64,000 nt of DNA from Domibacillus indicus (GTDB taxonomy: Bacteria; Bacillota; Bacilli; Bacillales; Domibacillaceae): NCBI RefSeq assembly GCF_023715895.1, contig NZ_JAMBOO010000004.1, forward strand, positions 186,001-250,000, given 5' to 3'. The notes beneath the pieces were generated by a model that searched no databases, was not told the DNA's origin, and saw only the letters and a list, made by a program, of their open reading frames with translations. Positions 48,959-56,831 of the stretch are shown here, piece by piece. The position numbers were made by a program, and so were the translations under genes. Position 1 is the stretch's first letter. Every line of letters starts with the position of its first letter.

Positions 48959-49762
48959 ATGGAAACATTCAGCAGCCTGCACCCCGCGCTGCAGGCGTTA
49001 GCCGGCGGCATGATCAGCTGGGGAATGACAGCGCTTGGTGCAGCGGTCGTGTTTTTCTTTCGTAATATTAAAGAATCCATCATGAAAATGATGTTAGGAT
49101 TTGCAGCGGGTGTGATGATTGCCGCTTCTTTTTGGTCGCTGCTGGCACCAGCCATTGAATTCAGCGAAAAAAGCGGACAGATTGCCTGGCTGCCGCCGGT
49201 AATCGGCTTTTTGCTGGGCGGCGTTTTTATTCGTCTGCTTGATGTCGTTGTGCCGCATGTGCACATCGGGCGGGAAAAAGGAGAAGGCCCATCTACACAA
49301 TTGAAAAAAACGACGCTCTTATTTTTAGCGATTACGCTTCATAATATTCCAGAAGGACTTGCCATTGGTGTGGCATTTGGAGCGGCTTCGATGAATATGG
49401 ATGGAGCCACTATAGCGGCTGCTCTGGCGCTTGCTTTTGGAATCGGCATTCAGAATATGCCGGAAGGAGCGGCGGTGTCAGTACCGCTTCGCGGAGAAGG
49501 AATGTCACGGATGAAAGCATTTAACTACGGACAGGCTTCGGCGCTCGTTGAGCCGATTTCAGCTGTTATTGGAGCGGCAGCGGTCCTGTTTATTCAGCCT
49601 ATTTTGCCATACGCCCTTGCTTTTGCTGCAGGAGCCATGATTTTTGTCGTGGTCGAAGAGCTGATTCCGGAAGCAGAATCCTCGCGCAACACAGACCTTG
49701 CCACAATGGGTGTTATGGTCGGTTTTGCCCTGATGATGGTGCTCGATGTCGCGCTCGGATAA
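48959..49762 (+). CDS. ZIP-family metal transporter
   Basis: A 267-residue membrane protein with eight helices. The metal-transport motifs are LHNIPEGLAIGVAFG (helix 4) and FGIGIQNMPEGAAVSVPL (helix 5), plus VVEELIPEAE late in the protein, as in GufA/ZupT-like ZIPs, which bring in Zn2+ and other divalent ions. ATG 48959 follows AGGCGGTG; a GTG at 48950 overlaps that site. Divergent from the CDF exporter gene. It is followed by a long non-coding stretch with a terminator. Confidence 0.9.
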   Translation: METFSSLHPALQALAGGMISWGMTALGAAVVFFFRNIKESIMKMMLGFAAGVMIAASFWSLLAPAIEFSEKSGQIAWLPPVIGFLLGGVFIRLLDVVVPHVHIGREKGEGPSTQLKKTTLLFLAITLHNIPEGLAIGVAFGAASMNMDGATIAAALALAFGIGIQNMPEGAAVSVPLRGEGMSRMKAFNYGQASALVEPISAVIGAAAVLFIQPILPYALAFAAGAMIFVVVEELIPEAESSRNTDLATMGVMVGFALMMVLDVALG

Positions 49763-49775
49763 TAAGAAAGCAGAA

Positions 49776-49909
49776 GGTACCTGGTTATCAGCGACAAGCA
49801 TAAGGAGCTGACTATGAAGAGTAAAGGATAAAACGCAGCATCCTGCTGCAACGCCTTTGTGACTCACGTTTTGTGATGATGGTGCCTGGAGCTGGATAAG
49901 GCCCGTACC
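49776..49909 (+). ncRNA. Candidate structured RNA downstream of the ZIP gene, unassigned
   Basis: The ends pair over a long interrupted helix: GGTAC (49776-49780) with GTACC (49905-49909), GG with CC, TTATC (49785-49789) with GATAA (49895-49899), AGC with GCT. Inside, AAAGG/CCTTT (49823, 49854) encloses GCAGCA/TGCTGC, and TCAC/GTGA (49864, 49873) forms another hairpin. A terminator follows at 49925. It matches no RNA family I remember and could also be the structured 3' end of the ZIP mRNA. A five-codon frame after AAGGAG (49814) is probably chance. Confidence 0.35.
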
Positions 49910-49924
49910 TGATACCGATAAAAG

Positions 49925-49969
49925 AAAAAACAGCCCTATTCTCAGTGGAGAACAGGCGCTGTTTTTTTT
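49925..49969 (+). terminator. Rho-independent terminator
   Basis: AACAGC/GCTGTT and TTCTC/GAGAA stems, separated by a small internal loop, are followed by eight T. Ends the ZIP transcript and the candidate RNA. Confidence 0.8.
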
Positions 49970-50049
49970 CTTTTTAGCTCATAAAAAATAATCAGGCTTA
50001 AGCCGGGCAAATAAATAGAAGGTTTTCGTTCCACATTTTCGTCTGTCAA
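49942..50049 (-). CDS. Possible 35-residue small protein, low confidence
   Basis: A minus-strand frame starts at TTG 50049 with a strong GAGGAGG nine bases upstream. The product (MTDENVERKPSIYLPGLSLI... 35 residues) has a short hydrophobic centre and a basic end. Against it: it runs through the opposite-strand terminator, and a 12-bp hairpin lies just upstream. It may be a remnant. Confidence 0.22.
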   Translation of the reverse strand: MTDENVERKPSIYLPGLSLIIFYELKRKKTAPVLH

Positions 50050-50070
50050 CGGTGATTCCTCCTCGTCCGA

Positions 50071-50099
50071 GCAAGTTCATACGTTCAGTATGAACTTGC
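50071..50099. repeat. Perfect 12-bp inverted repeat
   Basis: GCAAGTTCATAC and GTATGAACTTGC flank a five-base loop (GTTCA). No T-run on either side, so not a typical terminator. It lies between the effector-binding protein gene and the small minus-strand frame. Confidence 0.6.
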
Positions 50100-50144
50100 G
50101 GAGAAGGATTGTCAGCGAGTCTGTTAGAATTCCTTCCAAACAAT

Positions 50145-50612
50145 TTAAACCGCTTCTTCAGCTGCTTCGCTGCGTTTATTCGCCAGCCGCCAGTATAAAT
50201 GATGTTGTTCACCGTGTATGGTTACATGAATCCGAAATTCATTAGGATCAAGCCGTATATGATGCTCGCGTGCCCATGCCAAAATAAACCGAAATCCGTT
50301 TTTCACATCTTTCTCTTGTCCGTCAAGCTCAAGTAAGGCATAGGAACCAGCTGGAATCGTTAAACTCGACATGCCGGACGGAATAATGTCGATATGGCTC
50401 ACTTCCATGGCGATGCAGTGCGTATACAACTGGCCAGCCCGCTTCAAGCAAATGTCCATTAAGTAGCCGTCTGTTTGAGAGGGAATTTGGCTGGCTGTTT
50501 CTAAAAACCGTTTTTTCCATTCAGGGCGCATAGCAGCAATTTCTTCTTCTGTACCGCTCATTTCAAATCCCACTACCGTGATTGCACGTACATCTACAAG
50601 TTTCGGGTTCAT
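50145..50612 (-). CDS. GyrI-like / effector-binding domain protein
   Basis: A 155-residue protein with the SHS2 fold of the GyrI/AraC effector-binding family: an N-terminal strand (LVDVRAITVVGFEMSG), the central IIPSGMSSLTIPAGSYALLEL strand region (residues ~88-110) and a C-terminal helix-strand with FRIHVTIHGEQHHLYWRL. Stand-alone members bind small hydrophobic or cationic molecules; some hydrolyse cyclopropanoid toxins. ATG 50612 has AAAGGAGCTGAGATC upstream; the frame extends further but without a site. Partner and ligand unknown. Confidence 0.65.
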   Translation of the reverse strand: MNPKLVDVRAITVVGFEMSGTEEEIAAMRPEWKKRFLETASQIPSQTDGYLMDICLKRAGQLYTHCIAMEVSHIDIIPSGMSSLTIPAGSYALLELDGQEKDVKNGFRFILAWAREHHIRLDPNEFRIHVTIHGEQHHLYWRLANKRSEAAEEAV

Positions 50613-50725
50613 GATCTCAGCTCCTTTTTCCCTTCTTTTCCCGCTTTTAAATGTTTTCACACCGTTTCCTAAGGGAATAGCAATTGTAAAAACAATGAAC
50701 AAAAGTTATACAAGAAAGGCTCCTT

Positions 50726-51135
50726 ATGAAAACAAATATATGTATTTCAGGCGGCGGTGTCTGATCTTTTAATCGGCATGCAGCTTACGCAAAGCGGCGT
50801 CGACATGATCGCTGCCGAAAGAGACGCTGCGCCTTTGATGGACTGAAATGGCATACAACCATTGCTTTCTAACCCTCACATTTCCCCAGCCTGAAAGCAT
50901 AACAGAAGGCGAAATGATTGTAGGCGGTCATTCCTTTCCTGGATTTTTTTCTCTTCCTGATTTACAGGTGCGCACGGTACTCCTTATTAAAAAAGAAGAA
51001 TACAAAGAGATGAAGCGGAGTGGGCCGCTTTGTGCAAACGGGGGTTTGCCTGGAACTGTCCTGCCGAAAGCAAACGGCGCAGAGCATCTATATACAGACG
51101 GTGATGACTATCTTTGGAAAAACAGGGGGAAGTAA
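50726..51135 (+). pseudogene. Decayed FAD-dependent monooxygenase, frameshifted and deleted
   Basis: ATG 50726 with AAAGG upstream opens MKTNICISGGG, the usual start of the FAD-binding fold, then hits a stop. A different frame continues SDLLIGMQLTQSGVDMIAAERD, as in LLLGMLLARSGVRVIVLER of flavin monooxygenases, and stops at 50845. A third segment (50848-51135) has GEMIVGGHSFPGFFSLPDLQVRT-VLLIKKEEY, like the substrate-domain strands of the same family. The C-terminal FAD motif is missing. The parts in order but in different frames indicate a dying gene just ahead of the methyltransferase gene. Confidence 0.5.
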
Positions 51136-51136
51136 C

Positions 51137-52135
51137 ATGATTGCTGAATACCGAAAAATGTGGGAAGCACGAAATTGGCTGAAGAAAAATGAACCCTTTT
51201 TGCCGACATGGCAGGCATATGTCGGCTACCGGCTTGATTTGTTTCATAAACTCGCAGGCGGCGCGACACTCGAATCGCTTGCAGAAGACTACGGCTATGA
51301 AGAAACGCTTCTAAGTTCCTGGGCCGATACAGGAATTGTGCTGGGCCATTTAAAACAGGACGGCGGCCGGCTTGTTCCTTCTAAAAAAATGCTGAAGTTT
51401 TTTTCACAGGAAAGTGATCACTCGGTTGGTGAGCTGCTCAAAGAATTATTTGAAATGCATATGCCTTCCTTGATGAACTATCCCCAAATGATTACATCCA
51501 ATCAAAAGGGGCGGTTTAACGGAGAGGATTTTGGCAAAACAGTTGCGGCCACCTCCGCTTTAATTGAAAAAAGAGCATTTGGACATGTACTGTCGGAGAT
51601 AAATGCACAAAAACCGCGCTGGGTGCTGGATATTGGCTGCGGAACGGGCGGCTATTTAATAAAACTGGCCGATAAAATAAAACAAGGAACTTTCGTTGGG
51701 GTGGACATCAGTAAAGAATGCATTGAAGAAGCACGCCAAAAAGTCCGGAAGAAGAGCCTGGGGGAAAAAGTAAAGTTTTATTATGCAGATATCAATACGT
51801 GGGAAGTGCCAAGCCGTTTTTTTGATGTGATCATGATGAATAACCTTCTTCATTACTATTCACAGGATGCGCGAAAAGAGCTGCTCGCCCGTGTTTCAAA
51901 GCTGATCAGCCAAAACGGGACCGTTATTATGATTACCCCCCTTTATCTGGAACGGGGCGGACAGCGCTTTTCAGCTGCGTTTAATTCATTTATGGAAGCG
52001 CATGAAAATTTATACCCGCTGCCAAGAAAGGATGAACTTATCCGGGATGCAGAGGAAGCGGGGCTCCAGCTAAAATCGATTAAAACGGTCGTGCGCGAAG
52101 GAAGCTGGTATTGTGTAAATTTTTCAAAAAAATAG
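51137..52135 (+). CDS. SAM-dependent methyltransferase (class I)
   Basis: A 332-residue protein. An N-terminal helical dimerisation-like region (~1-140, with AYVGYRLDLFHKLAGGATLESLA) precedes the Rossmann domain with motif I VLDIGCGTGGYLIKLA (~160) and acidic VGVDISKECIEEAR, then IMMNNLLHYYSQDAR. The arrangement is like O-methyltransferases of secondary metabolism. ATG 51137 follows GGGGGAAGTAAC. It lies directly behind a decayed flavin monooxygenase, so the pair may be the remains of a small tailoring pathway. Substrate unknown. Confidence 0.75.
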   Translation: MIAEYRKMWEARNWLKKNEPFLPTWQAYVGYRLDLFHKLAGGATLESLAEDYGYEETLLSSWADTGIVLGHLKQDGGRLVPSKKMLKFFSQESDHSVGELLKELFEMHMPSLMNYPQMITSNQKGRFNGEDFGKTVAATSALIEKRAFGHVLSEINAQKPRWVLDIGCGTGGYLIKLADKIKQGTFVGVDISKECIEEARQKVRKKSLGEKVKFYYADINTWEVPSRFFDVIMMNNLLHYYSQDARKELLARVSKLISQNGTVIMITPLYLERGGQRFSAAFNSFMEAHENLYPLPRKDELIRDAEEAGLQLKSIKTVVREGSWYCVNFSKK

Positions 52136-52173
52136 ATATACTGAAGGAAACAAACTAAAGTGAGGCGGATAAA

Positions 52174-53004
52174 ATGGCAATTGGGTACTTGAACGGGAAA
52201 ATCATAAACTCAGATGATCCCGTGCTGCCGATTGATGAGCGCGGACATCAATTTGGTGACGGAGTGTATGAATATATTCGTGTTTATGGCGGGCATCCTT
52301 TTATGATGAAGGAGCACCTGGACCGCTTTTTTAAAAGTGCTGAAGCGATCAAACTGAATCTGGATCATTCACGTGAAGACATTGAAGAGATTACAGCCGG
52401 CTTGATCAAGAGAAGCGAGCTGTCTGATTGCGATATATACATGCAGGCCACACGCGGCATCGCTCCGCGCAACCACTTGTTTCCGAATGTGCCCGCGTCG
52501 ATTTCCATGACGGTCAAGCCGTTCCGGGCGATGGATGAAACGCTGCGGGAAAATGGCGCCAGCATCAAGCTTCTGCCTGACGAACGATGGCAAAACTGCT
52601 GGATTAAAACACTCAACCTTTTGCCGAATCTCCTGGCGAAGCAGGAAGCGTTTGAAGCTGGTGCATTTGAGGCAGTGCTCGTCCGTGATGGTGTGGTAAC
52701 AGAAGGATCAAGCTCTAATTTATTTCTCGTCAAAGAAGGAGAATTAATTACTCCGCCTGCGACAAAGCATATTTTGCACGGTATTACGCGCATGGCTGTG
52801 ATGGATATCGCTGGAGAGCTTGGCATTCCGGTAAAAGAGGAGACATTTGCACCCGATGCTGTTTTGAAAGCGGATGAAGTGTTTTTAACGAGTACCGGGA
52901 TTGAGATTGTGCCGGTTACAACTGCAGATGACCAAAAGATCGGCAGCGGAAAGCCAGGCGACATAACGAAAAAAATCTACGAAGCTTTTATGAAACGAGT
53001 TTAA
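52174..53004 (+). CDS. dat: D-amino-acid transaminase (class IV aminotransferase)
   Basis: A 276-residue PLP enzyme. Lys145 (NCWIKTLNLLPNLLAKQ) is the Schiff-base lysine, at the same number as in Bacillus D-amino-acid aminotransferase. The RGIAPRNH motif (94-101) that binds the D-substrate carboxylate is conserved, as are EGSSSNLFLVKEG and ITR-x-AVM. It makes D-glutamate/D-alanine for the cell wall or uses D-amino acids for nitrogen. AGTGAGGCGG precedes the ATG. Single gene with its own terminator. Confidence 0.9.
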   Translation: MAIGYLNGKIINSDDPVLPIDERGHQFGDGVYEYIRVYGGHPFMMKEHLDRFFKSAEAIKLNLDHSREDIEEITAGLIKRSELSDCDIYMQATRGIAPRNHLFPNVPASISMTVKPFRAMDETLRENGASIKLLPDERWQNCWIKTLNLLPNLLAKQEAFEAGAFEAVLVRDGVVTEGSSSNLFLVKEGELITPPATKHILHGITRMAVMDIAGELGIPVKEETFAPDAVLKADEVFLTSTGIEIVPVTTADDQKIGSGKPGDITKKIYEAFMKRV

Positions 53005-53006
53005 GA

Positions 53007-53036
53007 CAAAGGCCCTTTAACAGAGGGCTTTTTTTA
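53007..53036 (+). terminator. Rho-independent terminator
   Basis: GGCCCT/AGGGCT hairpin with TTAACAG loop, followed by seven T. Confidence 0.8.
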
Positions 53037-53042
53037 TTTATG

Positions 53043-53058
53043 TACAGAATTTTCTGTA
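53043..53058. promoter_or_regulatory. Inverted repeat upstream of the carbamoyl-amino-acid hydrolase gene
   Basis: TACAGAA and TTCTGTA flank a central TT. It lies about 95 bp before the start codon and may be an operator for pyrimidine catabolism. It does not fit the TnrA consensus that precedes preT and the asparaginase gene. Confidence 0.4.
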
Positions 53059-53153
53059 AATGATCTATTCAATTTTTTTTATCTGTGCCATAATAAGAAA
53101 CATGATTTATTGATTGCGTTATTTTTTAAAATATTTTTAAGGGAGGATGCAAT

Positions 53154-54380
53154 ATGAATGATCAAAAACTAAAGATTAATGGTGCACGTCTGCAGGAATC
53201 ACTTGAAACGTTTGCCGGGTTTGGCCGGACAGCTCGAAACGGTGTGACACGGCTCGCTTTATCGGAAGAAGACCGCCTTGCACGCAATTATTTTCGCACA
53301 TGCTGTGAAGAGATGGGCCTTTCCTTATCGGTGGACGATATGGGCAACATGTATGGGATGCTCCCGGGCCGTGAAAACAAACCGCCGGTTGTCATGGGTT
53401 CTCACCTTGACTCTGTTAAAAAAGGCGGACGCTTTGACGGTGTGCTCGGTGTAGCAGCGGGGCTTGAAGTCATGCGGACTTTAACAGAAAACGGCGTAAA
53501 GCCAAGTGTGCCGGTTGTCGTCATGAATGTGACTAATGAAGAAGGCGCCCGCTTTGAACCGTCGATGATGTCCTCCGGTGTACTTTCCGGAAAGTTTAAC
53601 AAAGAAGAAATGATGGCCAAAAAAGATGTAGAAGGCATCACGTTTGGAGAAGCATTGCGATCGATTGGTTATGAAGGCAAAGTGGAAAACAGGATGAAAG
53701 AAGCGGCAGCTTTCTTGGAATTACATATTGAGCAGGGGCCGATTTTAGAAAGAGAGAAGCTGTCGATTGGCATCGTTGAATGTGTGCTCGGTATGGTCTG
53801 TTATGAAATTGAAGTAGCAGGTGAATCGGACCACGCTGGCACTACGCCTATGTCAATGCGCAGCGATGCCTTGTTTGCGGCGGTGGATTTAATCAAAGAA
53901 GCGAGAGAAAAGCTGGCTGGGCTTGGTGATGACCTCGTTTATACGATTGGACGGATGAACGTGTCGCCGAACATTCACACAGTCATTCCGAACAAAGTGG
54001 TTTTTTCATTGGAAGCAAGGCATACTTCCGCAGAAATGATCCAAAAAGTAGAGGACATCATTCGGGAGATGCAGGGGTCTGCCGAAAGAGCAGCATGCAA
54101 TGTGAAAGTTCAAAAATTGTGGGGACGTGAGACGGTCTGGTTTGAGCCGGCGCTCTGCGATGCTTTTGAGCAGTCGGCTGCTTCACTCGGTTTTTCTCAT
54201 AAGCGGATGGTGAGCGGAGCAGGGCACGATGCGCAGTTCATGGCTTCTTACATTCCGTCGGCGATGATTTTTGTGCCGAGCGTAAATGGGAAAAGCCATG
54301 ATGAAGACGAATTAACGTCCTGGGAAGACTGTGAAAGAGGCGTGAATGTGCTGCTTGAAACGGTCCTTACTTTGATTTGA
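53154..54380 (+). CDS. Zn-dependent N-carbamoyl-amino-acid hydrolase (beta-ureidopropionase type)
   Basis: A 408-residue M20-family amidohydrolase. Metal ligands: His84 (MGSHLDSVKKGGRFDG) and Asp95, Glu in NEEGARF, His in FLELHIEQGPILE, and the late GAGHDAQF. The length and motifs match hydantoin-utilising carbamoylases, allantoate hydrolases and bacterial beta-ureidopropionases. With dihydropyrimidinase and PreTA nearby, cleavage of N-carbamoyl-beta-alanine to beta-alanine, CO2 and NH3 is most likely. GGGAGGATGCAAT precedes ATG. Separated from preT by two opposing genes. Confidence 0.88.
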   Translation: MNDQKLKINGARLQESLETFAGFGRTARNGVTRLALSEEDRLARNYFRTCCEEMGLSLSVDDMGNMYGMLPGRENKPPVVMGSHLDSVKKGGRFDGVLGVAAGLEVMRTLTENGVKPSVPVVVMNVTNEEGARFEPSMMSSGVLSGKFNKEEMMAKKDVEGITFGEALRSIGYEGKVENRMKEAAAFLELHIEQGPILEREKLSIGIVECVLGMVCYEIEVAGESDHAGTTPMSMRSDALFAAVDLIKEAREKLAGLGDDLVYTIGRMNVSPNIHTVIPNKVVFSLEARHTSAEMIQKVEDIIREMQGSAERAACNVKVQKLWGRETVWFEPALCDAFEQSAASLGFSHKRMVSGAGHDAQFMASYIPSAMIFVPSVNGKSHDEDELTSWEDCERGVNVLLETVLTLI

Positions 54381-54420
54381 AAAAAGGGCTCGATCACTTA
54401 TAGTGATCGAGCCCTTTTTT
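54381..54420. terminator. Bidirectional terminator overlapping the end of the convergent small gene
   Basis: AAAAAGGGCTCGATCACT and its complement flank TAT; A-run on the left, T-run on the right. The last codons of the minus-strand gene ending at 54394 lie within the stem. Confidence 0.9.
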
Positions 54421-54771
54421 AAAGATTTCTAAAATGATATCATGCTGGGTTTTGCTCATCACATGCTGGCGAATTTCATTCAGTTCCGCAACGAGGCCGG
54501 CATCTAAATGCAGGTTGACGGTTTTTCCTTTGTCGGCCTGCTGCACATCAAAGCCGCCTTCACGTTTTTTTACCTGTCCTTCAAGCACGATAATGTCGCC
54601 AAAAGGAACACTGTCCGGCACTTGAATCATACTGCCTTCAAAAAAGATCTCTTTGGCATCTTCTGAAAAAGAAATGGCCAGCGAATGCCCGCTGTTACGG
54701 TTTTCATTCCGGATAAGCCGCGCTTTTTCCTGGTTGTCTCGTGTATTTTGAATGGAAATTTTGGCCTTCAC
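54394..54771 (-). CDS. Small protein with ribbon-helix-helix-like C-terminus, function unknown
   Basis: A 125-residue protein. The C-terminal part (KTVNLHLDAGLVAELNEIRQ and following) has the strand-helix-helix pattern of ribbon-helix-helix DNA-binding proteins; the first ~80 residues form strands of unknown fold (SLAISFSEDAKEIFFEGSMI). It follows the 174-residue helix-turn-helix gene by one base and is surely co-translated. The pair sits against the grain inside the pyrimidine cluster. I do not recognise the family. Confidence 0.6.
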   Translation of the reverse strand: MKAKISIQNTRDNQEKARLIRNENRNSGHSLAISFSEDAKEIFFEGSMIQVPDSVPFGDIIVLEGQVKKREGGFDVQQADKGKTVNLHLDAGLVAELNEIRQHVMSKTQHDIILEIFKKGLDHYK

Positions 54772-54772
54772 G

Positions 54773-55297
54773 TTACACCCCTCCCCCTCGCAAGCAAGAT
54801 TCTTTAACCCCTTTTTGTATAGTAAAGGTTGATTCTATCTGCACTGTATAATGAAACTCCCCTTGTTGAAGAACGGAATCCATCACCATCGCACGCTCCG
54901 ATCCAATCCATACCTGGTCCAGCACCTCAAAAGCAGGGGCCAAATAGCCTTTTTCAAACAAGAAATGATACACACTTTCCTTCGGATAGATAAACCGCTT
55001 CTTGCCCTGTTTTGTGCGGAGCGCCGGGAATGCCTGCTTTTCATCCAGCACCTCGCCAAGATAGCCTTCATCTGCCCATCTTTTGATTGTGGACATATTT
55101 AATTCACGGCCCGTGTGCTGCCGGATGAGCTCGATGATTTCTTTGGATGAGACGAACTGTTTACGCTCTTCTTCCTGCTCGGAAACAGCCGCCAGCTGGC
55201 CGCGAAGCTGTTCAAGCTGAGACTCATATTCATTGATTCGCTGCTCCAATTCGTTCCTGTTCACATGTGTCACTTCTTCCGTTGGTATTCTCTTCAT
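54773..55297 (-). CDS. Coiled-coil protein with MerR-like helix-turn-helix, function unknown
   Basis: A 174-residue protein. Residues ~15-45 form a coiled coil (NELEQRINEYESQLEQLRGQ), then a helix-turn-helix-like segment (SSKEIIELIRQHTGRELNMS...IKRWADEGYLGEV) of MerR/excisionase style, and a C-terminal alpha/beta part. The ATG at 55297 has a poor site; a GTG 33 bases later is possible. It diverges from preT, sharing a 136-bp region with a TnrA-like box, so it could be a local regulator. The function is not known. Confidence 0.6.
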   Translation of the reverse strand: MKRIPTEEVTHVNRNELEQRINEYESQLEQLRGQLAAVSEQEEERKQFVSSKEIIELIRQHTGRELNMSTIKRWADEGYLGEVLDEKQAFPALRTKQGKKRFIYPKESVYHFLFEKGYLAPAFEVLDQVWIGSERAMVMDSVLQQGEFHYTVQIESTFTIQKGVKESCLRGGGV

Positions 55298-55320
55298 CCT
55301 ACACTAAAATAAAGTTCGTT

Positions 55321-55372
55321 TGTCAGAAAATATACCAAAAATGATGTGCGCGTTTTTTGTTTGCTGTATAAA
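55321..55372 (+). promoter_or_regulatory. TnrA-like box and -10 element upstream of preT
   Basis: TGTCAGAAAATATACCA (55321-55337) fits the TnrA consensus TGTNANAWWWTMTNACA with one mismatch. Its centre is 38 bp before TATAAA (55367-55372), putting it near -50, the usual place for TnrA activation. No good -35 box is present, as expected for an activated promoter. An almost identical box with the same spacing lies before the asparaginase gene. Confidence 0.6.
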
Positions 55373-55433
55373 TATTTTAAGATGCAATCAATAAATAATC
55401 AATAGACAGAAAACATGCAAGGGGGAACGAACG

Positions 55434-56816
55434 ATGCACATGAATCGAATGAAGAACCGTTCTGTTTCACTAACGGACCTGTCTCAAAATTTTCTCGAAA
55501 TTGAACCTGATTTAACGGCCAAGGAAGCAATGGATGAAGCAAATCGCTGCTTGTATTGCTATGACGCACCTTGTATTACAGCTTGTCCAACCTCGATTAA
55601 CATTCCGTCGTTTATTAAAAAAATTGCTTCAGGCAATTTGAAAGGGTCGGCCAAAGTGATTATGGAAGCCAATCCGGTCGGGGCAAGCTGTGCGCGTGTT
55701 TGTCCGACAGAAGAATTGTGTGAAGGTGCCTGTGTCCTTAACCACGCGTCACAGCCAATTATGATCGGCAACCTCCAGCGGCATGCCACTAACTGGGCGA
55801 TACATAATCACGCGCAGCTGTTTAAGGCGGGAGAGAAAAACGGAAAGTCGGCCGCGATTATCGGCGGCGGTCCGGCGGGGCTGTCCGCAGCGCGTGAACT
55901 GGCGCGCCTTGGATTTGAAGTTACCATTTTCGAAGCGAAGGAAAAAGCGGGCGGCCTTGATACTCATGGCATCGTATCTTTCCGTCTTCCGCAGCGCGTA
56001 TCCATGTGGGAGGTCGAGCAGGTGGAGAGCCTGGGCGTTACCATTCGTACAAACACCATTGTGGGCCGCGATATCAGTCCGGACGACATTTTGGAGAGCT
56101 ATGATGCTGTGGTGCTCGCGGTTGGAATGGCCAGTGTTCCGCCTATCGGCATCCAGGGAGAAGGGGCCAAAGGCGTTTACGATGCGATTGAATTTGTAGA
56201 ATCGACGAAAATACCGCCGATGGATACCCATTTGATCGGAAAGAAGGTAGTCGTCATTGGTGCTGGCAACACGGCGATTGATGCAGCGACATGCTCGGTC
56301 CGGCTCGGTGCCGCCGATGTGAAAATGCTGTATCGGCGAACTGAAGCCGAAATGACCGCTTATGAATTTGAGTATGAATTTGCCAAGCAGGAAGGAGTGG
56401 AGTTCCGCTGGCTTACACAGCCGGTTGGAATTGTACAGGATGAGAAGGGGGCAGTTAAAGGCGTAACGTGTATCCGAATGGAGCTTGGCGCTGCTGATGA
56501 ATCCGGCCGCTGCCGGCCCGTACCGGTTGAGGGTTCCGAGTTTACCGTCGAAGCGGACACGGTCATTCGTGCGATTGGGCAGAAGCGTTATACCGGCTTG
56601 ATTGAAGCGTTTGGGTTAACTCATAAATGGGGCACCGTGAAAGTGGACCTGGACACACTCCAGACCTCTAATCCGAAAGTGTATGCGGCGGGAGATGTGA
56701 TTTTTGGTGACGGGCAGGGGGATGCGATGGTCGTTACAGCAGCAGAACAGGGAAAACGGGCGGCTTACTCGATTTACAAACAGCTTGTCGGCTCTGGCAT
56801 GGCGCAAACATCTTAA
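55434..56816 (+). CDS. preT: NAD-dependent dihydropyrimidine dehydrogenase, small subunit PreT
   Basis: A 460-residue FAD/Fe-S electron-transfer subunit related to GltD. N-terminal [4Fe-4S] cysteines CLYCYDAPCITACP and CARVCPTEELCEGAC (~35-100), FAD motif IIGGGPAGLSAARELARLG, NAD(P) motif VVIGAGNTAIDAAT and closing VYAAGDVIFGDGQGDAMVV. It passes electrons from NAD(P)H to PreA, which reduces uracil or thymine. AGGGGGAACGAACG precedes ATG 55434. First gene of preT-preA-hydA-permease. Confidence 0.92.
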   Translation: MHMNRMKNRSVSLTDLSQNFLEIEPDLTAKEAMDEANRCLYCYDAPCITACPTSINIPSFIKKIASGNLKGSAKVIMEANPVGASCARVCPTEELCEGACVLNHASQPIMIGNLQRHATNWAIHNHAQLFKAGEKNGKSAAIIGGGPAGLSAARELARLGFEVTIFEAKEKAGGLDTHGIVSFRLPQRVSMWEVEQVESLGVTIRTNTIVGRDISPDDILESYDAVVLAVGMASVPPIGIQGEGAKGVYDAIEFVESTKIPPMDTHLIGKKVVVIGAGNTAIDAATCSVRLGAADVKMLYRRTEAEMTAYEFEYEFAKQEGVEFRWLTQPVGIVQDEKGAVKGVTCIRMELGAADESGRCRPVPVEGSEFTVEADTVIRAIGQKRYTGLIEAFGLTHKWGTVKVDLDTLQTSNPKVYAAGDVIFGDGQGDAMVVTAAEQGKRAAYSIYKQLVGSGMAQTS

Positions 56817-56831
56817 AAGGAGGAGATTTAG

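Noticed and set aside
49814-49831. Five-codon leader peptide (MKSKG) within the candidate RNA
   Set aside because: It has AAGGAG upstream, but no downstream gene is in position to be controlled, and the length is within chance.
53043-53058. TnrA box before the carbamoylase gene
   Set aside because: The inverted repeat TACAGAA-TT-TTCTGTA does not match the defined positions of the TnrA consensus on either strand.
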